From assembly GCA_003647385.1 (NCBI GenBank), contig QMMT01000125.1:1-6533 (forward strand): a stretch of DNA of 6,533 nt, in the 5' to 3' direction. Position numbers and translations under genes: made by a program. Origin of the DNA: Deltaproteobacteria bacterium (lineage in GTDB: Bacteria; Desulfobacterota; Desulfobacteria; Desulfobacterales; Desulfobacteraceae). Shown here piece after piece: positions 1-6,293 of this stretch. Position 1 is the first letter of the stretch; each line of letters begins with the position of its first letter. The notes under the pieces are model-generated. The model worked only from the letters and a program-made list of their open reading frames with translations, had not been told where the DNA came from and made no database searches.

Positions 1-1842
1 GTCTTTATTGGAAATAGATGAAAAATGGGTAAAATCAAATCGCAATCTTGCCTCTGTCACAAGCGAACCCGCTTGTTTAACATGATCCCCTATAATATGT
101 CTTAAGGCTGAATGAAGAATATGGGTGCCTGTATGGTTCAAGGCTGTATCCTGTCTTTTTTGCACATCCACTGTGAGTGTAACACTATCCCCTTTTTTGA
201 TCTCACCTTTTTTGACCACACCTTTATGGATGAAAAGTCCTGCGGGATCTTTTACGGTGTCTGTAATGGTAATAATGCCATTTTTACTTTCAATTTTACC
301 TGCATCGCCTGCCTGACCGCCGGATTCTGCATAAAACACAGTGGCCGCAGTGACAATTTCTATGGTATCACCTTGTTTAGCTGTTTCAATTTCCTTATCA
401 TCCCGGACAATGATGAGCACATCAGATGTCCCTTCAAAATTGTCATATCCTTCAAAAGATGTCTTTACCCCTTTTGATGTCAGAGATTTATAGGCAACAC
501 CTACACCTGCGAACGTTTTTGTGGATTTTGACCTGGCTTTCTGCTCTGCCATAGCCTTGTCAAAGCCCTTAATATCCAGATCAATATCCATCTCCTTAAC
601 ATGATCGACAATGATGTCCACCGGGAACCCAAAGGTATCGTAAAGCTTAAAAATCACATCACCGGGGATTGTGGAACGTTTTTCTGACTTCATTTCACCT
701 GATTTAATCTCAGCAAGGGTAGCATCTAAAAGTTTCATTCCGGTATCAAGAGTTTGCCGAAATTTTTCCTCTTCATTTTTCACCACATTTAAAATAAACG
801 CTGAAGAGTCCTTCAACTCTGGATAGGCTTCATCCATAATGGTAAAAACCGTCTGGACCGTCTCATGTAAAAAAGGTTTGACAAGCCCGATACTTCTCCC
901 ATACCGGATGGCCCGTCTCATGATGCGGCGCAGTACATACCCCCGACCCTCATTGGATGGCAGCACCCCGTCACAGATCAGGAATGCGGAAGCCCTGGAA
1001 TGATCTGCAATGACTTTCATGGCAACTTCAACCAGATCAGACTCATGTCGTTTTTTATTGGAAAGCTCTCCTACTTTTTCCATAATGGGAACAAAGAGAT
1101 CCGTATCAAAATTAGTGGGGACATCCTGAAGGACAGAGATCACTCTTTCAAGCCCCAGGCCCGTATCTATACTTGGTTTTGGCAATGGCGTCATATTGCC
1201 CTTGTCATCTTTTTCAAACTGCATAAAGACAAGATTCCACAATTCCAGCCATCGGTCACAGTCACACCCGACGGCACAGTCTTTTCTGTCACAGCCAAAC
1301 TCAGACCCGCGATCAATATGGATTTCACTGCACGGGCCGCAGGGTCCGGTATCCCCCATGGACCAGAAATTATCTTCTTCTCCCAGCCTTACGATTCTTT
1401 CTTCTGGTACGCCCACCTGATCGCGCCAGATATTATAGGCTTCATCATCTTCATGATAAACGGAAACATATAATTTTTCCTTGTCAAACCCATAGCCGTT
1501 AGTGAGCAGATCCCAGCCAAAATCAATGGCTTTTTCCTTGAAATAATCACCAAAGGAAAAATTACCCAGCATTTCAAAAAAAGTATGGTGCCTTGCCGTA
1601 TACCCGACATTTTCAAGATCATTATGTTTCCCGCCGGCCCTGACACATTTTTGGGAAGTTACGGCCATGGAATAATCCCTTTTCTCATCTCCTGTAAACA
1701 CCCGTTTAAACTGAACCATCCCGGCATTCACAAACAAAAGGGTTGGATCATCCTGGGGAACAAGTGAGGAGGATCTTACCTGCTTGTGATCGTGTTTTTT
1801 AAAATACTCTATAAAAATTTTTCTGGCGTCATTGCCTGTCAT
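1..1842 (-). CDS. alaS: Alanyl-tRNA synthetase, partial (C-terminal end outside window)
   Basis: This cytoplasmic class II enzyme charges tRNA-Ala with alanine and clears misacylated products. 614 codons are present without a stop or frameshift from ATG 1842 to the window edge; the family is usually about 870-880 residues, so roughly 260 C-terminal residues lie outside. The N-terminus reads like bacterial AlaRS: SSSLVPQDDPTLLFVNAGM near residues 24-42, the motif 2 region ARHHTFFEMLGNFSFGDYF around 83-101, and motif 3 DTGLGLER at 226-233. The editing domain begins well before the edge: the zinc-ligand pair HTGTH is at 570-574 and RLRFDF follows; the partner Cys/His pair is off the window. An insert with four cysteines (184, 189, 193, 195) lies before motif 3. 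AGGAGT at 1849-1854, six bases from ATG, supports the start. It lies 43 bases after recA with no terminator between, so it is probably co-transcribed. Confidence 0.97.
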   Translation of the reverse strand, partial: MTGNDARKIFIEYFKKHDHKQVRSSSLVPQDDPTLLFVNAGMVQFKRVFTGDEKRDYSMAVTSQKCVRAGGKHNDLENVGYTARHHTFFEMLGNFSFGDYFKEKAIDFGWDLLTNGYGFDKEKLYVSVYHEDDEAYNIWRDQVGVPEERIVRLGEEDNFWSMGDTGPCGPCSEIHIDRGSEFGCDRKDCAVGCDCDRWLELWNLVFMQFEKDDKGNMTPLPKPSIDTGLGLERVISVLQDVPTNFDTDLFVPIMEKVGELSNKKRHESDLVEVAMKVIADHSRASAFLICDGVLPSNEGRGYVLRRIMRRAIRYGRSIGLVKPFLHETVQTVFTIMDEAYPELKDSSAFILNVVKNEEEKFRQTLDTGMKLLDATLAEIKSGEMKSEKRSTIPGDVIFKLYDTFGFPVDIIVDHVKEMDIDLDIKGFDKAMAEQKARSKSTKTFAGVGVAYKSLTSKGVKTSFEGYDNFEGTSDVLIIVRDDKEIETAKQGDTIEIVTAATVFYAESGGQAGDAGKIESKNGIITITDTVKDPAGLFIHKGVVKKGEIKKGDSVTLTVDVQKRQDTALNHTGTHILHSALRHIIGDHVKQAGSLVTEARLRFDFTHFSSISNKD

Positions 1843-1885
1843 GTCACAACTCCTAATCCGCTATTTTTTTTATACTTTGAGTTTT

Positions 1886-2920
1886 TTATGCTTTGGCTTC
1901 TTTATTATTATCAGTACTGCCAGGTACTGCAATCCCAAGCTGTTCTCTGACTTTACTTTCAATATTCTCAAAAATGTCCGGGTTATCAATTAAAAAAAGT
2001 TTCACATTTTCTCTTCCCTGACCGATTCTTTCGCCTCCAAATGAATACCATGATCCACTCTTGTCCACAATGTCAAGCTCGACACCCATATCCAGCAGAT
2101 CGCCTGTTCTTGAAATGCCTTCTCCATACATAAGATCAAATTCCACATTTTTAAACGGGGGTGCCAGTTTGTTTTTCACGACCTTTACCTTGGTGCGGTT
2201 CCCGATGATTTCCTGGCCGTCTTTAATGGGCGAGGCTCTTCTGATTTCAAGACGCATGGAAGCATAAAATTTCAAGGCATTCCCGCCCGTAGTGGTTTCA
2301 GGATTCCCATAGACCACACCTATTTTCATGCGGATCTGGTTGATAAAAATAATGGTGGTGTTGGTTTTGCCGATGGTGCCGGCAAGCTTTCTTAAGGCCT
2401 GGGACATGAGCCGTGCCTGGAGTCCCATGTGGGAGTCTCCCATGTCTCCTTCTATTTCTGCCCTGGGCACAAGGGCTGCCACAGAGTCTATAACCATGAT
2501 ATCAACCCCGCCGCTTCTGACCAGCATATCGGCTATTTCAAGGGCCTGCTCTCCTGTATCGGGCTGGGACACTAAAAGTTCATCACAATTTACCCCAAGC
2601 CGTTTGGCATACGCCACATCCAGGGCATGCTCGGCATCAATAAAAGCGGCAATTCCATCATTTTCTTGTGCCTGGGCAACAGCATGAAGGGCCAGAGTTG
2701 TCTTTCCCGAAGACTCAGGGCCATATATCTCAATCACCCTGCCCCGTGGATATCCACCAACCCCAAGCGCTTTATCCAGAGCAAGGGAACCGGTTCGTAT
2801 GACCGGAACAGCTTCGATTGCCCTGCCGCCCAGCTTCATGATAGATCCTTTGCCGAATTGACGTTCGATTTGAGTCATTGCCGTTTTTACAGCCTTTTCC
2901 TTCTCTGAATTTTTTTCCAT
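1886..2920 (-). CDS. recA: Recombinase RecA
   Basis: RecA is the DNA-dependent ATPase that forms filaments on single-stranded DNA, drives homologous strand exchange and triggers LexA self-cleavage. The 344-residue protein is full length for the family. Visible features are the Walker A motif GPESSGKT (67-74), the catalytic glutamate in FIDAEHALD (E97), the Walker B strand [12 protein letters not shown] (139-150, D145), [15 protein letters not shown] (165-179), and loop L2 with [20 protein letters not shown] (194-213). The C-terminus is short and rich in charged and polar residues. ATG 2920 is preceded by AGGAGA (2926-2931). The ribosome binding site overlaps the TAG stop of pgpA, which suggests translational coupling. 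No recX gene follows; alaS comes next. I saw no convincing LexA-type inverted repeat directly upstream, so SOS control, if any, must act on an upstream promoter. Confidence 0.99.
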   Translation of the reverse strand: MEKNSEKEKAVKTAMTQIERQFGKGSIMKLGGRAIEAVPVIRTGSLALDKALGVGGYPRGRVIEIYGPESSGKTTLALHAVAQAQENDGIAAFIDAEHALDVAYAKRLGVNCDELLVSQPDTGEQALEIADMLVRSGGVDIMVIDSVAALVPRAEIEGDMGDSHMGLQARLMSQALRKLAGTIGKTNTTIIFINQIRMKIGVVYGNPETTTGGNALKFYASMRLEIRRASPIKDGQEIIGNRTKVKVVKNKLAPPFKNVEFDLMYGEGISRTGDLLDMGVELDIVDKSGSWYSFGGERIGQGRENVKLFLIDNPDIFENIESKVREQLGIAVPGSTDNNKEAKA

Positions 2921-2925
2921 CCCTT

Positions 2926-2932
2926 TCTCCTA
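2926..2932 (-). promoter_or_regulatory. recA ribosome binding site overlapping the pgpA stop codon
   Basis: The minus-strand string TAGGAGA contains both the TAG stop of pgpA (2930-2932) and the AGGAGA ribosome binding site of recA (2926-2931), about five to six bases before recA ATG 2920. Ribosomes ending pgpA translation finish on the recA initiation site, the usual arrangement for translational coupling. This is read directly from the sequence; the coupling itself is inferred. Confidence 0.8.
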
Positions 2933-3394
2933 AAATACACCCGATAAATATAGAATTTTTAACACCCCTGCAGATAAAATGCCTGCCATAATATCATCTA
3001 AAACCACCCCTGCCCCCCCGGAAAAATTATCCTCAAAATATCTTACGGGCGCAGATTTCATAATATCAAAAAACCTGAATATAAAAAAACCCGCTCCAAT
3101 CGTATAAATATTAACCGGAACCAGAGACATGGTCACCACATATCCTGCAATTTCATCAATAACAATACAGCCGGGATCTTTTTTATCCAGTATCTTTTCA
3201 GCATGATCTGAAAAATAAATGGCTGTAAGGATTAACCCTGCAATATAAACGCCATAAAAAGCTGAAGGAATAATTAAAAAAACAAGCGCAAAAGGAATCG
3301 CTGCAATTGTTCCAAATGTCCCGGGTGCAAAAGGAATTTTGCCTGAATAGCAACCTGTAGCAAAAAACATTATGAATTTTTCATGTAAGGTCAT
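2930..3394 (-). CDS. pgpA: Phosphatidylglycerophosphatase A
   Basis: PgpA is an inner-membrane phosphatase that removes the terminal phosphate from phosphatidylglycerophosphate to give phosphatidylglycerol. The 154-residue product is close to the usual 160-170. Family signatures are ATGCYSGKIPFAPGTFGT (12-29), the acidic IVIDEIAG (77-84, D80/E81), FRFFDIMKSAP (106-116, D110; usually FRFFDxxKPxP, so the first proline is replaced here), and GGAGVVLDDIMAG (126-138, D133/D134). Hydrophobic stretches near 28-46, 48-61, 85-107 and 136-150 fit several membrane spans. ATG 3394 is the first start after larC, but there is no clear ribosome binding site in front of it. The gene begins 31 bases after larC and its TAG stop lies 9 bases before recA in the same frame. 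Confidence 0.92.
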   Translation of the reverse strand: MTLHEKFIMFFATGCYSGKIPFAPGTFGTIAAIPFALVFLIIPSAFYGVYIAGLILTAIYFSDHAEKILDKKDPGCIVIDEIAGYVVTMSLVPVNIYTIGAGFFIFRFFDIMKSAPVRYFEDNFSGGAGVVLDDIMAGILSAGVLKILYLSGVF

Positions 3395-3402
3395 TTTGCA
3401 GT

Positions 3403-3429
3403 TCTATATTCTGTGTCAGTCCCTGTCAA
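3403..3429 (-). promoter_or_regulatory. Possible internal promoter for pgpA-recA-alaS
   Basis: On the minus strand a perfect TTGACA (3424-3429) covers the end of larC, including its TGA stop, and TATAGA (3403-3408) follows after a 15-base spacer. TATAGA is a moderate -10 match and 15 bases is shorter than the preferred 17. A start about seven bases downstream would fall only one or two bases before pgpA ATG 3394, giving an almost leaderless message; this would agree with the missing ribosome binding site of pgpA. Prediction from sequence only. Confidence 0.3.
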
Positions 3430-4622
3430 GAGGATTGGTCAAGAGAGGCAGCATCACATAAAATTTGGTTGTATACATCTTTTAAGGCAATCTTTTTATC
3501 TTTTGCAATTTTTTTTGCGACATCATATTCCGGAACAAACCGGACCGTGTTGTCAGGATTGGTTATTTTTTTTACCTGTAATTTTCCAAACAAAGTTTTG
3601 ATAAACACCTTTTCCCTTAAGAGAAAAAACCGTTCACATTCATGATATCGCACGCCAATAGATGTGGTCTGACTAAGTATGATATCAATAATATTATCCA
3701 GATCTTTTTTGCGGCACATCACTTCAATCTGAATCCCGGGCCTGTTTTTCTTCATTTGAACCGGAACATAACAGACATCAAGTGCCTTATTTTCAAACAG
3801 ATTTTCCATTAAAAAACCTGAAATCTCAGGACTCATGTCATCCACGTTTGTTTTGACGATATGAATGGTCTCTTTTTGGGCAGCAGAGGTTTTCTTTTGA
3901 TCTCGTATCGCATCTCCCAGAATAATACGCAGAAGATTAGGAAGGCTTGAACCGGTATCTCTTTTTCCAGAACCATAGCCGACTTTTTTAATCCTCATTT
4001 CCGGAATTTCCCCAAAAGAGGACGCAAGCGTTGTAATAATGGCTGCTCCTGTTGGCGTAACAATTTCAGTTGCTGCATCTGATGGTTTAACCGGAACATC
4101 TTTCAGAATCAACAGGGTTGCCGGAACAGGAACCGGGATCTTCCCGTGGGAACACTTCACACTTCCTGATCCTAAAGGAATTATGGAGGCATATACTTTT
4201 TTAATACCCAGGTACTCCACACAAAGAAAAGATCCGATAATATCAACAATGGAATCAATACCGCCTATTTCATGGAAGTGGACTGTTTCAATATCTTTAC
4301 CATGAATGGCAGACTCAGCCCGGGCTATTTTTTTAAATGCCAGAAGACTGTTTTCTTTCACTTTTTCAGGCAGAGAACTTTTTTCAATCAAGTCCTTAAT
4401 ATCTTTGTAGTTCCTTGATGAGTTGTCTTCCTCACTAACATCAACAATGATATCTGTTGCCCTTAAATGATGCTGATATACAATATTTGTCTTTAATTGA
4501 AATCCCTTTAAAACAGAAGACAACTCCTTTTTTAACCAGCTGACAGGCACGCCAAGGTCAATCATTGCACCAAGGGTCATATCACCACTGATACCGGAAA
4601 ACATGTCAACATAGGCGATCAT
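3426..4622 (-). CDS. larC: LarC-type nickel insertion protein (NPN cofactor nickel chelatase)
   Basis: LarC inserts nickel, with CTP hydrolysis, into the pyridinium bisthiocarboxylate mononucleotide to give the nickel-pincer (NPN) cofactor of lactate racemase LarA and its relatives. Starting at ATG 4622 the protein has 398 residues. The N-terminus IAYVDMFSGISGDMTLGA is typical. HFHEIGGIDSIVDIIG (115-130), SHGKIPVPVPATLL (158-171) and TPTGAA (189-194) mark the LarC1 half; TNVDDMSPE (258-266) opens the LarC2 half. Both halves are in one frame, whereas in Lactobacillus plantarum they are split and joined by ribosomal frameshifting. I prefer ATG 4622 over TTG 4628 because AGGGGA (4632-4637) is then about nine bases away and the protein begins at the conserved residues; the TTG would leave only about three bases. 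It starts 2 bases after the peptidase gene. No larA, larB or larE is visible here. Confidence 0.93.
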   Translation of the reverse strand: MIAYVDMFSGISGDMTLGAMIDLGVPVSWLKKELSSVLKGFQLKTNIVYQHHLRATDIIVDVSEEDNSSRNYKDIKDLIEKSSLPEKVKENSLLAFKKIARAESAIHGKDIETVHFHEIGGIDSIVDIIGSFLCVEYLGIKKVYASIIPLGSGSVKCSHGKIPVPVPATLLILKDVPVKPSDAATEIVTPTGAAIITTLASSFGEIPEMRIKKVGYGSGKRDTGSSLPNLLRIILGDAIRDQKKTSAAQKETIHIVKTNVDDMSPEISGFLMENLFENKALDVCYVPVQMKKNRPGIQIEVMCRKKDLDNIIDIILSQTTSIGVRYHECERFFLLREKVFIKTLFGKLQVKKITNPDNTVRFVPEYDVAKKIAKDKKIALKDVYNQILCDAASLDQSS

Positions 4623-4624
4623 AT

Positions 4625-5761
4625 TCAAATTTCCCCTGCTGCATGAACCTTTAAAATTTCCAGCACCAGTTTAGCTGAATTCTCCATATCCGCAAGAGCA
4701 ATAGATTCATTTAAAGTATGGACATCAGTCATGCCCGTTCCGAGGACTCCGGCAACGATACCTTTGCCAAAAAAAATATTTGCATCTGCGCCACCGCCAA
4801 TGGTCTTGCTTTCCAGAGCAATGCCAAGATTATCCGCAGCTTTTCTTGCAAGAACAATAGCCATGTGGTCTTCAGGAATATTGGTATGGGGGAAATCATT
4901 CTCGACAATGGCTTCGACCCTGGGAAGGTCGGAAGCATCTTTAAACTCATCTGCTGCGGTCTGAAATGAACTGACAATACCATCTGTAACGACTTTTAAT
5001 TTCTCTACATCATGGCTTCTGGCTTCCCCGTGAACTTCAACAAATGCCGGAACAATATTGGTGGCAACCCCGCCTTTTATGGTTCCGATGTTACAGGTGC
5101 TCTCTTCATCTATCCGACCCAGCCGAAGCTTGGAAATGGCCCTGGATGCAACCAGAATGGCATTCACCCCATTTTCCGGCTCTGCACCGGCATGAGCACC
5201 TTTGCCATAAATTTTAATGATAATTTTGTTGGCAGCAGGTGCTTTTGTAACAATCCCGTGTGTATCAGTTGAATCAAGGATATACCCGAACTTTGAATCC
5301 ATTAAGGAATAATCGAAATATTTTGCTCCTAATAGACCTATTTCTTCACAGACCGTAAAAACAATTTCAACCGGAGGGTAATCAATTTTGTTTTCAAGGA
5401 TTACATCCATGACCTCAAGAATAATGGCAAGGGCGGATTTATCATCTGAACCTAAAATAGTTGTCCCGTCACTTTTAAAAATACCATCCTCAAATTGAAC
5501 TTTTATACCCTTTCCCGGCCCCACCGTATCCATGTGACCGGATAAAAATATGGGTTCTGCATCAACCGTCCCTTTAAACCTGGCCACAAGGTTGGAGCAA
5601 TTGCCGTTCACCTGTTCCCCGGCAGTATCATAGCAAACCGTTGCACCCATTGCTGTTAATGTTTTTTCAATCTCTATTGCAACATTGCGTTCCTCCCGGG
5701 AGAGAGAATCAATCTCAACAAGAGCCTGAAACCTTTGAGCCAGCCTCTGTGAATTTATCAT
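4625..5761 (-). CDS. PepT-like M20 family zinc metallopeptidase
   Basis: This is a probable cytoplasmic, two-metal aminopeptidase of the M20 family, close to the PepT-like branch; substrate is not certain. The 378-residue protein has a complete set of expected metal and catalytic residues: SGHMDTVGPG (H76 metal ligand, D78), LGSDDKSALA (bridging aspartate D106 or D107), VCEEIGLLGAK (catalytic E139, metal E140), ILDSTD (D163), GKGAHAGAEPENG (H190 at the start of the lid/dimerisation domain), GGGADANIF (322-330) and TDVHTLNES with the last metal ligand H348. The dimerisation domain spans roughly 178-290. ATG 5761 has GAAGGA (5769-5774) seven bases upstream. It is the first gene of the minus-strand run and its TGA stop lies 2 bases before larC ATG. 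Alternatives are tripeptidase, dipeptidase or an amidohydrolase-like member of M20. Confidence 0.9.
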   Translation of the reverse strand: MINSQRLAQRFQALVEIDSLSREERNVAIEIEKTLTAMGATVCYDTAGEQVNGNCSNLVARFKGTVDAEPIFLSGHMDTVGPGKGIKVQFEDGIFKSDGTTILGSDDKSALAIILEVMDVILENKIDYPPVEIVFTVCEEIGLLGAKYFDYSLMDSKFGYILDSTDTHGIVTKAPAANKIIIKIYGKGAHAGAEPENGVNAILVASRAISKLRLGRIDEESTCNIGTIKGGVATNIVPAFVEVHGEARSHDVEKLKVVTDGIVSSFQTAADEFKDASDLPRVEAIVENDFPHTNIPEDHMAIVLARKAADNLGIALESKTIGGGADANIFFGKGIVAGVLGTGMTDVHTLNESIALADMENSAKLVLEILKVHAAGEI

Positions 5762-5781
5762 TTATTATTCCTTCATTTCTG

Positions 5782-5792
5782 GATAAGTTATC
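5782..5792. promoter_or_regulatory. Palindrome GATAAGTTATC in the peptidase leader
   Basis: An 11-base palindrome (GATAA-G-TTATC) sits 20-30 bases upstream of the peptidase ATG on the minus strand and just before the plus-strand -35 candidate. It could be an operator serving either direction, or chance. Only the symmetry is observed. Confidence 0.2.
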
Positions 5793-5795
5793 AAC

Positions 5796-5823
5796 CTGAC
5801 AATTCAAAGGCATCATATATACT
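5796..5823 (+). promoter_or_regulatory. Sigma-70-like promoter candidate reading into the structured region
   Basis: CTGACA (5796-5801, five of six to TTGACA) and TATACT (5818-5823, five of six to TATAAT) are separated by 16 bases on the plus strand. A start near 5830 would give a short AT-rich leader, then the AAGGAG site at 5859-5864 and the structured element. A second TATAAT (5843-5848) has no good -35. Confidence 0.4.
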
Positions 5824-5869
5824 AAATTTTCTTTATTTATTCTATAATTAAATCTCGAAGGAGTATGGT

Positions 5870-5896
5870 ATGGTTTCCCGATTTGAGCCGCCATAG
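5870..5896 (+). CDS. Possible 8-residue leader peptide ending Pro-Pro-stop
   Basis: ATG 5870 lies six bases after a strong ribosome binding site, AAGGAG (5859-5864), and opens the frame M-V-S-R-F-E-P-P followed by TAG (5894-5896). The promoter candidate, ribosome binding site and start are well spaced, and the frame runs straight into the structured element, as in leader-peptide attenuators. Ending on two prolines before a stop is a known slow context for termination, so ribosome pausing is plausible. Another ATG at 5865 is too close to the ribosome binding site. The frame after TAG stays open for 93 more codons, to TAA 6176-6178. No intact regulated gene is seen downstream, so the role is unproven. 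Confidence 0.25.
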   Translation: MVSRFEPP

Positions 5897-5960
5897 ATAA
5901 AAGCCTGGGAACCCGGGTTCCCTAAGAGTACATTTTGCGCGAATGCTCGTGCGGCTCTAA
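5883..5960 (+). ncRNA. Candidate structured RNA element, three-way junction
   Basis: An outer helix GAGCCGC (5885-5891) with GCGGCTC (5951-5957), extendable by TT/AA across a one-base bulge, closes two inner hairpins. Hairpin 1 is the perfect palindrome GGGAACCCGGGTTCCC (5907-5922): a six-pair stem with a CCGG loop. Hairpin 2 pairs GAG (5926-5928) and CATT (5931-5934) with AATG (5942-5945) and CTC (5946-5948), with a TA bulge and a seven-base loop. The fold works on either strand; on the minus strand it would lie about 120-200 bases before the peptidase ATG, a position suited to a 5'-leader regulator. No T-run follows on the plus strand, so it is not a simple terminator. I could not match it to a riboswitch, ribozyme, 6S RNA, tRNA or group II intron domain. 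Strand is uncertain. Confidence 0.4.
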
Positions 5961-5975
5961 TACGTTTCAATAGTA

Positions 5976-6293
5976 ATGGACACTGCATTTATTTTTGGGT
6001 CCAATTGTGTGACCTAAAGCAAAAATTTTATCACCGGTGCAGACGACACTTCCCATCAGATTGCCGTGGCGTAACAGAGATTACACTCAAAAAGAACTAT
6101 CAACAGAAGACCAGAATCTGCATGGGGTTATCTCCCAACATGCTGCCTTTGTCCAGGATCGCTCCCAATTGGAGCTAAAGGATATTGAAAAAAAATGGAA
6201 AATCTAAAGGCTTCAGGGAATATGGCTGCATTTCAGAAGGTGTCAAAAACTATCAAAGAAATAAAGAAAAATGCAGAAAAAGCGGTTGCTTGA
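5976..6293 (+). pseudogene. Decayed coding sequence, unrecognised product
   Basis: Protein-like sequence runs along the plus strand but switches frame and contains stops. From ATG 5976: MDTAFIFGSNCVT, then TAA (6015-6017), SKNFITGADDTSHQIAVA, TAA (6072-6074). In the +1 frame from about 6076: RDYTQKELSTEDQ, then LHGVISQHAAFVQDR, then QLELKDIEKK, running to TAA 6205-6207 if the frame is kept. At a run of eight A (6188-6195) a -1 step joins a frame with ATG 6195: MENLKASGNMAAFQKV, then SKTIKEIKKNAEKAVA, stop TGA 6291. The last two parts look like charged amphipathic helices. The two frame changes compensate, which fits an old gene that has taken indels. I do not recognise the family. An alternative is that one segment is a small real gene: GTG 6037 to 6207 gives 56 residues but has no ribosome binding site. 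Confidence 0.3.

Noticed and set aside
112..477. Plus-strand 121-residue frame
   Set aside because: It is the antisense shadow of alaS, whose minus-strand frame is continuous and has clear AlaRS motifs through this stretch.
1000..1473. Plus-strand 157-residue frame
   Set aside because: It is antisense to alaS motif 3 and the cysteine-rich insert, with no ribosome binding site or recognisable domain.
1389..1646. Minus-strand 85-residue frame
   Set aside because: It overlaps alaS in another frame; the AlaRS motif 2 region is encoded by the true frame here.
1843..1885. Terminator between recA and alaS
   Set aside because: There is an A/T-rich run, but no stem precedes it; the gap only holds the alaS ribosome binding site.
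2328..2687. Plus-strand 119-residue frame
   Set aside because: It is antisense to the RecA ATPase core and has the skewed composition of a shadow frame.
4729..4983. Minus-strand 84-residue frame inside the peptidase gene
   Set aside because: It is an alternate frame of the peptidase, whose own frame carries the conserved GGGADANIF and TDVHTLNES motifs.
5778..5790. DnaA box on the minus strand (TTATCCAGA)
   Set aside because: It is a single near-match to TTATCCACA with no companion boxes or AT-rich unwinding element arrangement of an origin.
5885..5957. tRNA gene: 73 bases closed by a seven-pair helix
   Set aside because: Length and outer helix suit an acceptor stem, but there is no D-arm, anticodon arm or T-loop consensus on either strand; the inside is two hairpins with a palindrome.
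5885..5957. Group II intron domain V or integron attC site
   Set aside because: The GAGCCG/CGGCTC ends recall domain V, but the spacing is far over 34 bases and the GAAA-type tetraloop and bulge are missing; attC core GTTRRRY and RYYYAAC boxes are not present.
5961..5990. CRISPR repeat beginning GTTTCAAT
   Set aside because: The string resembles the start of some repeats, but no second copy or regular spacing exists in the window.
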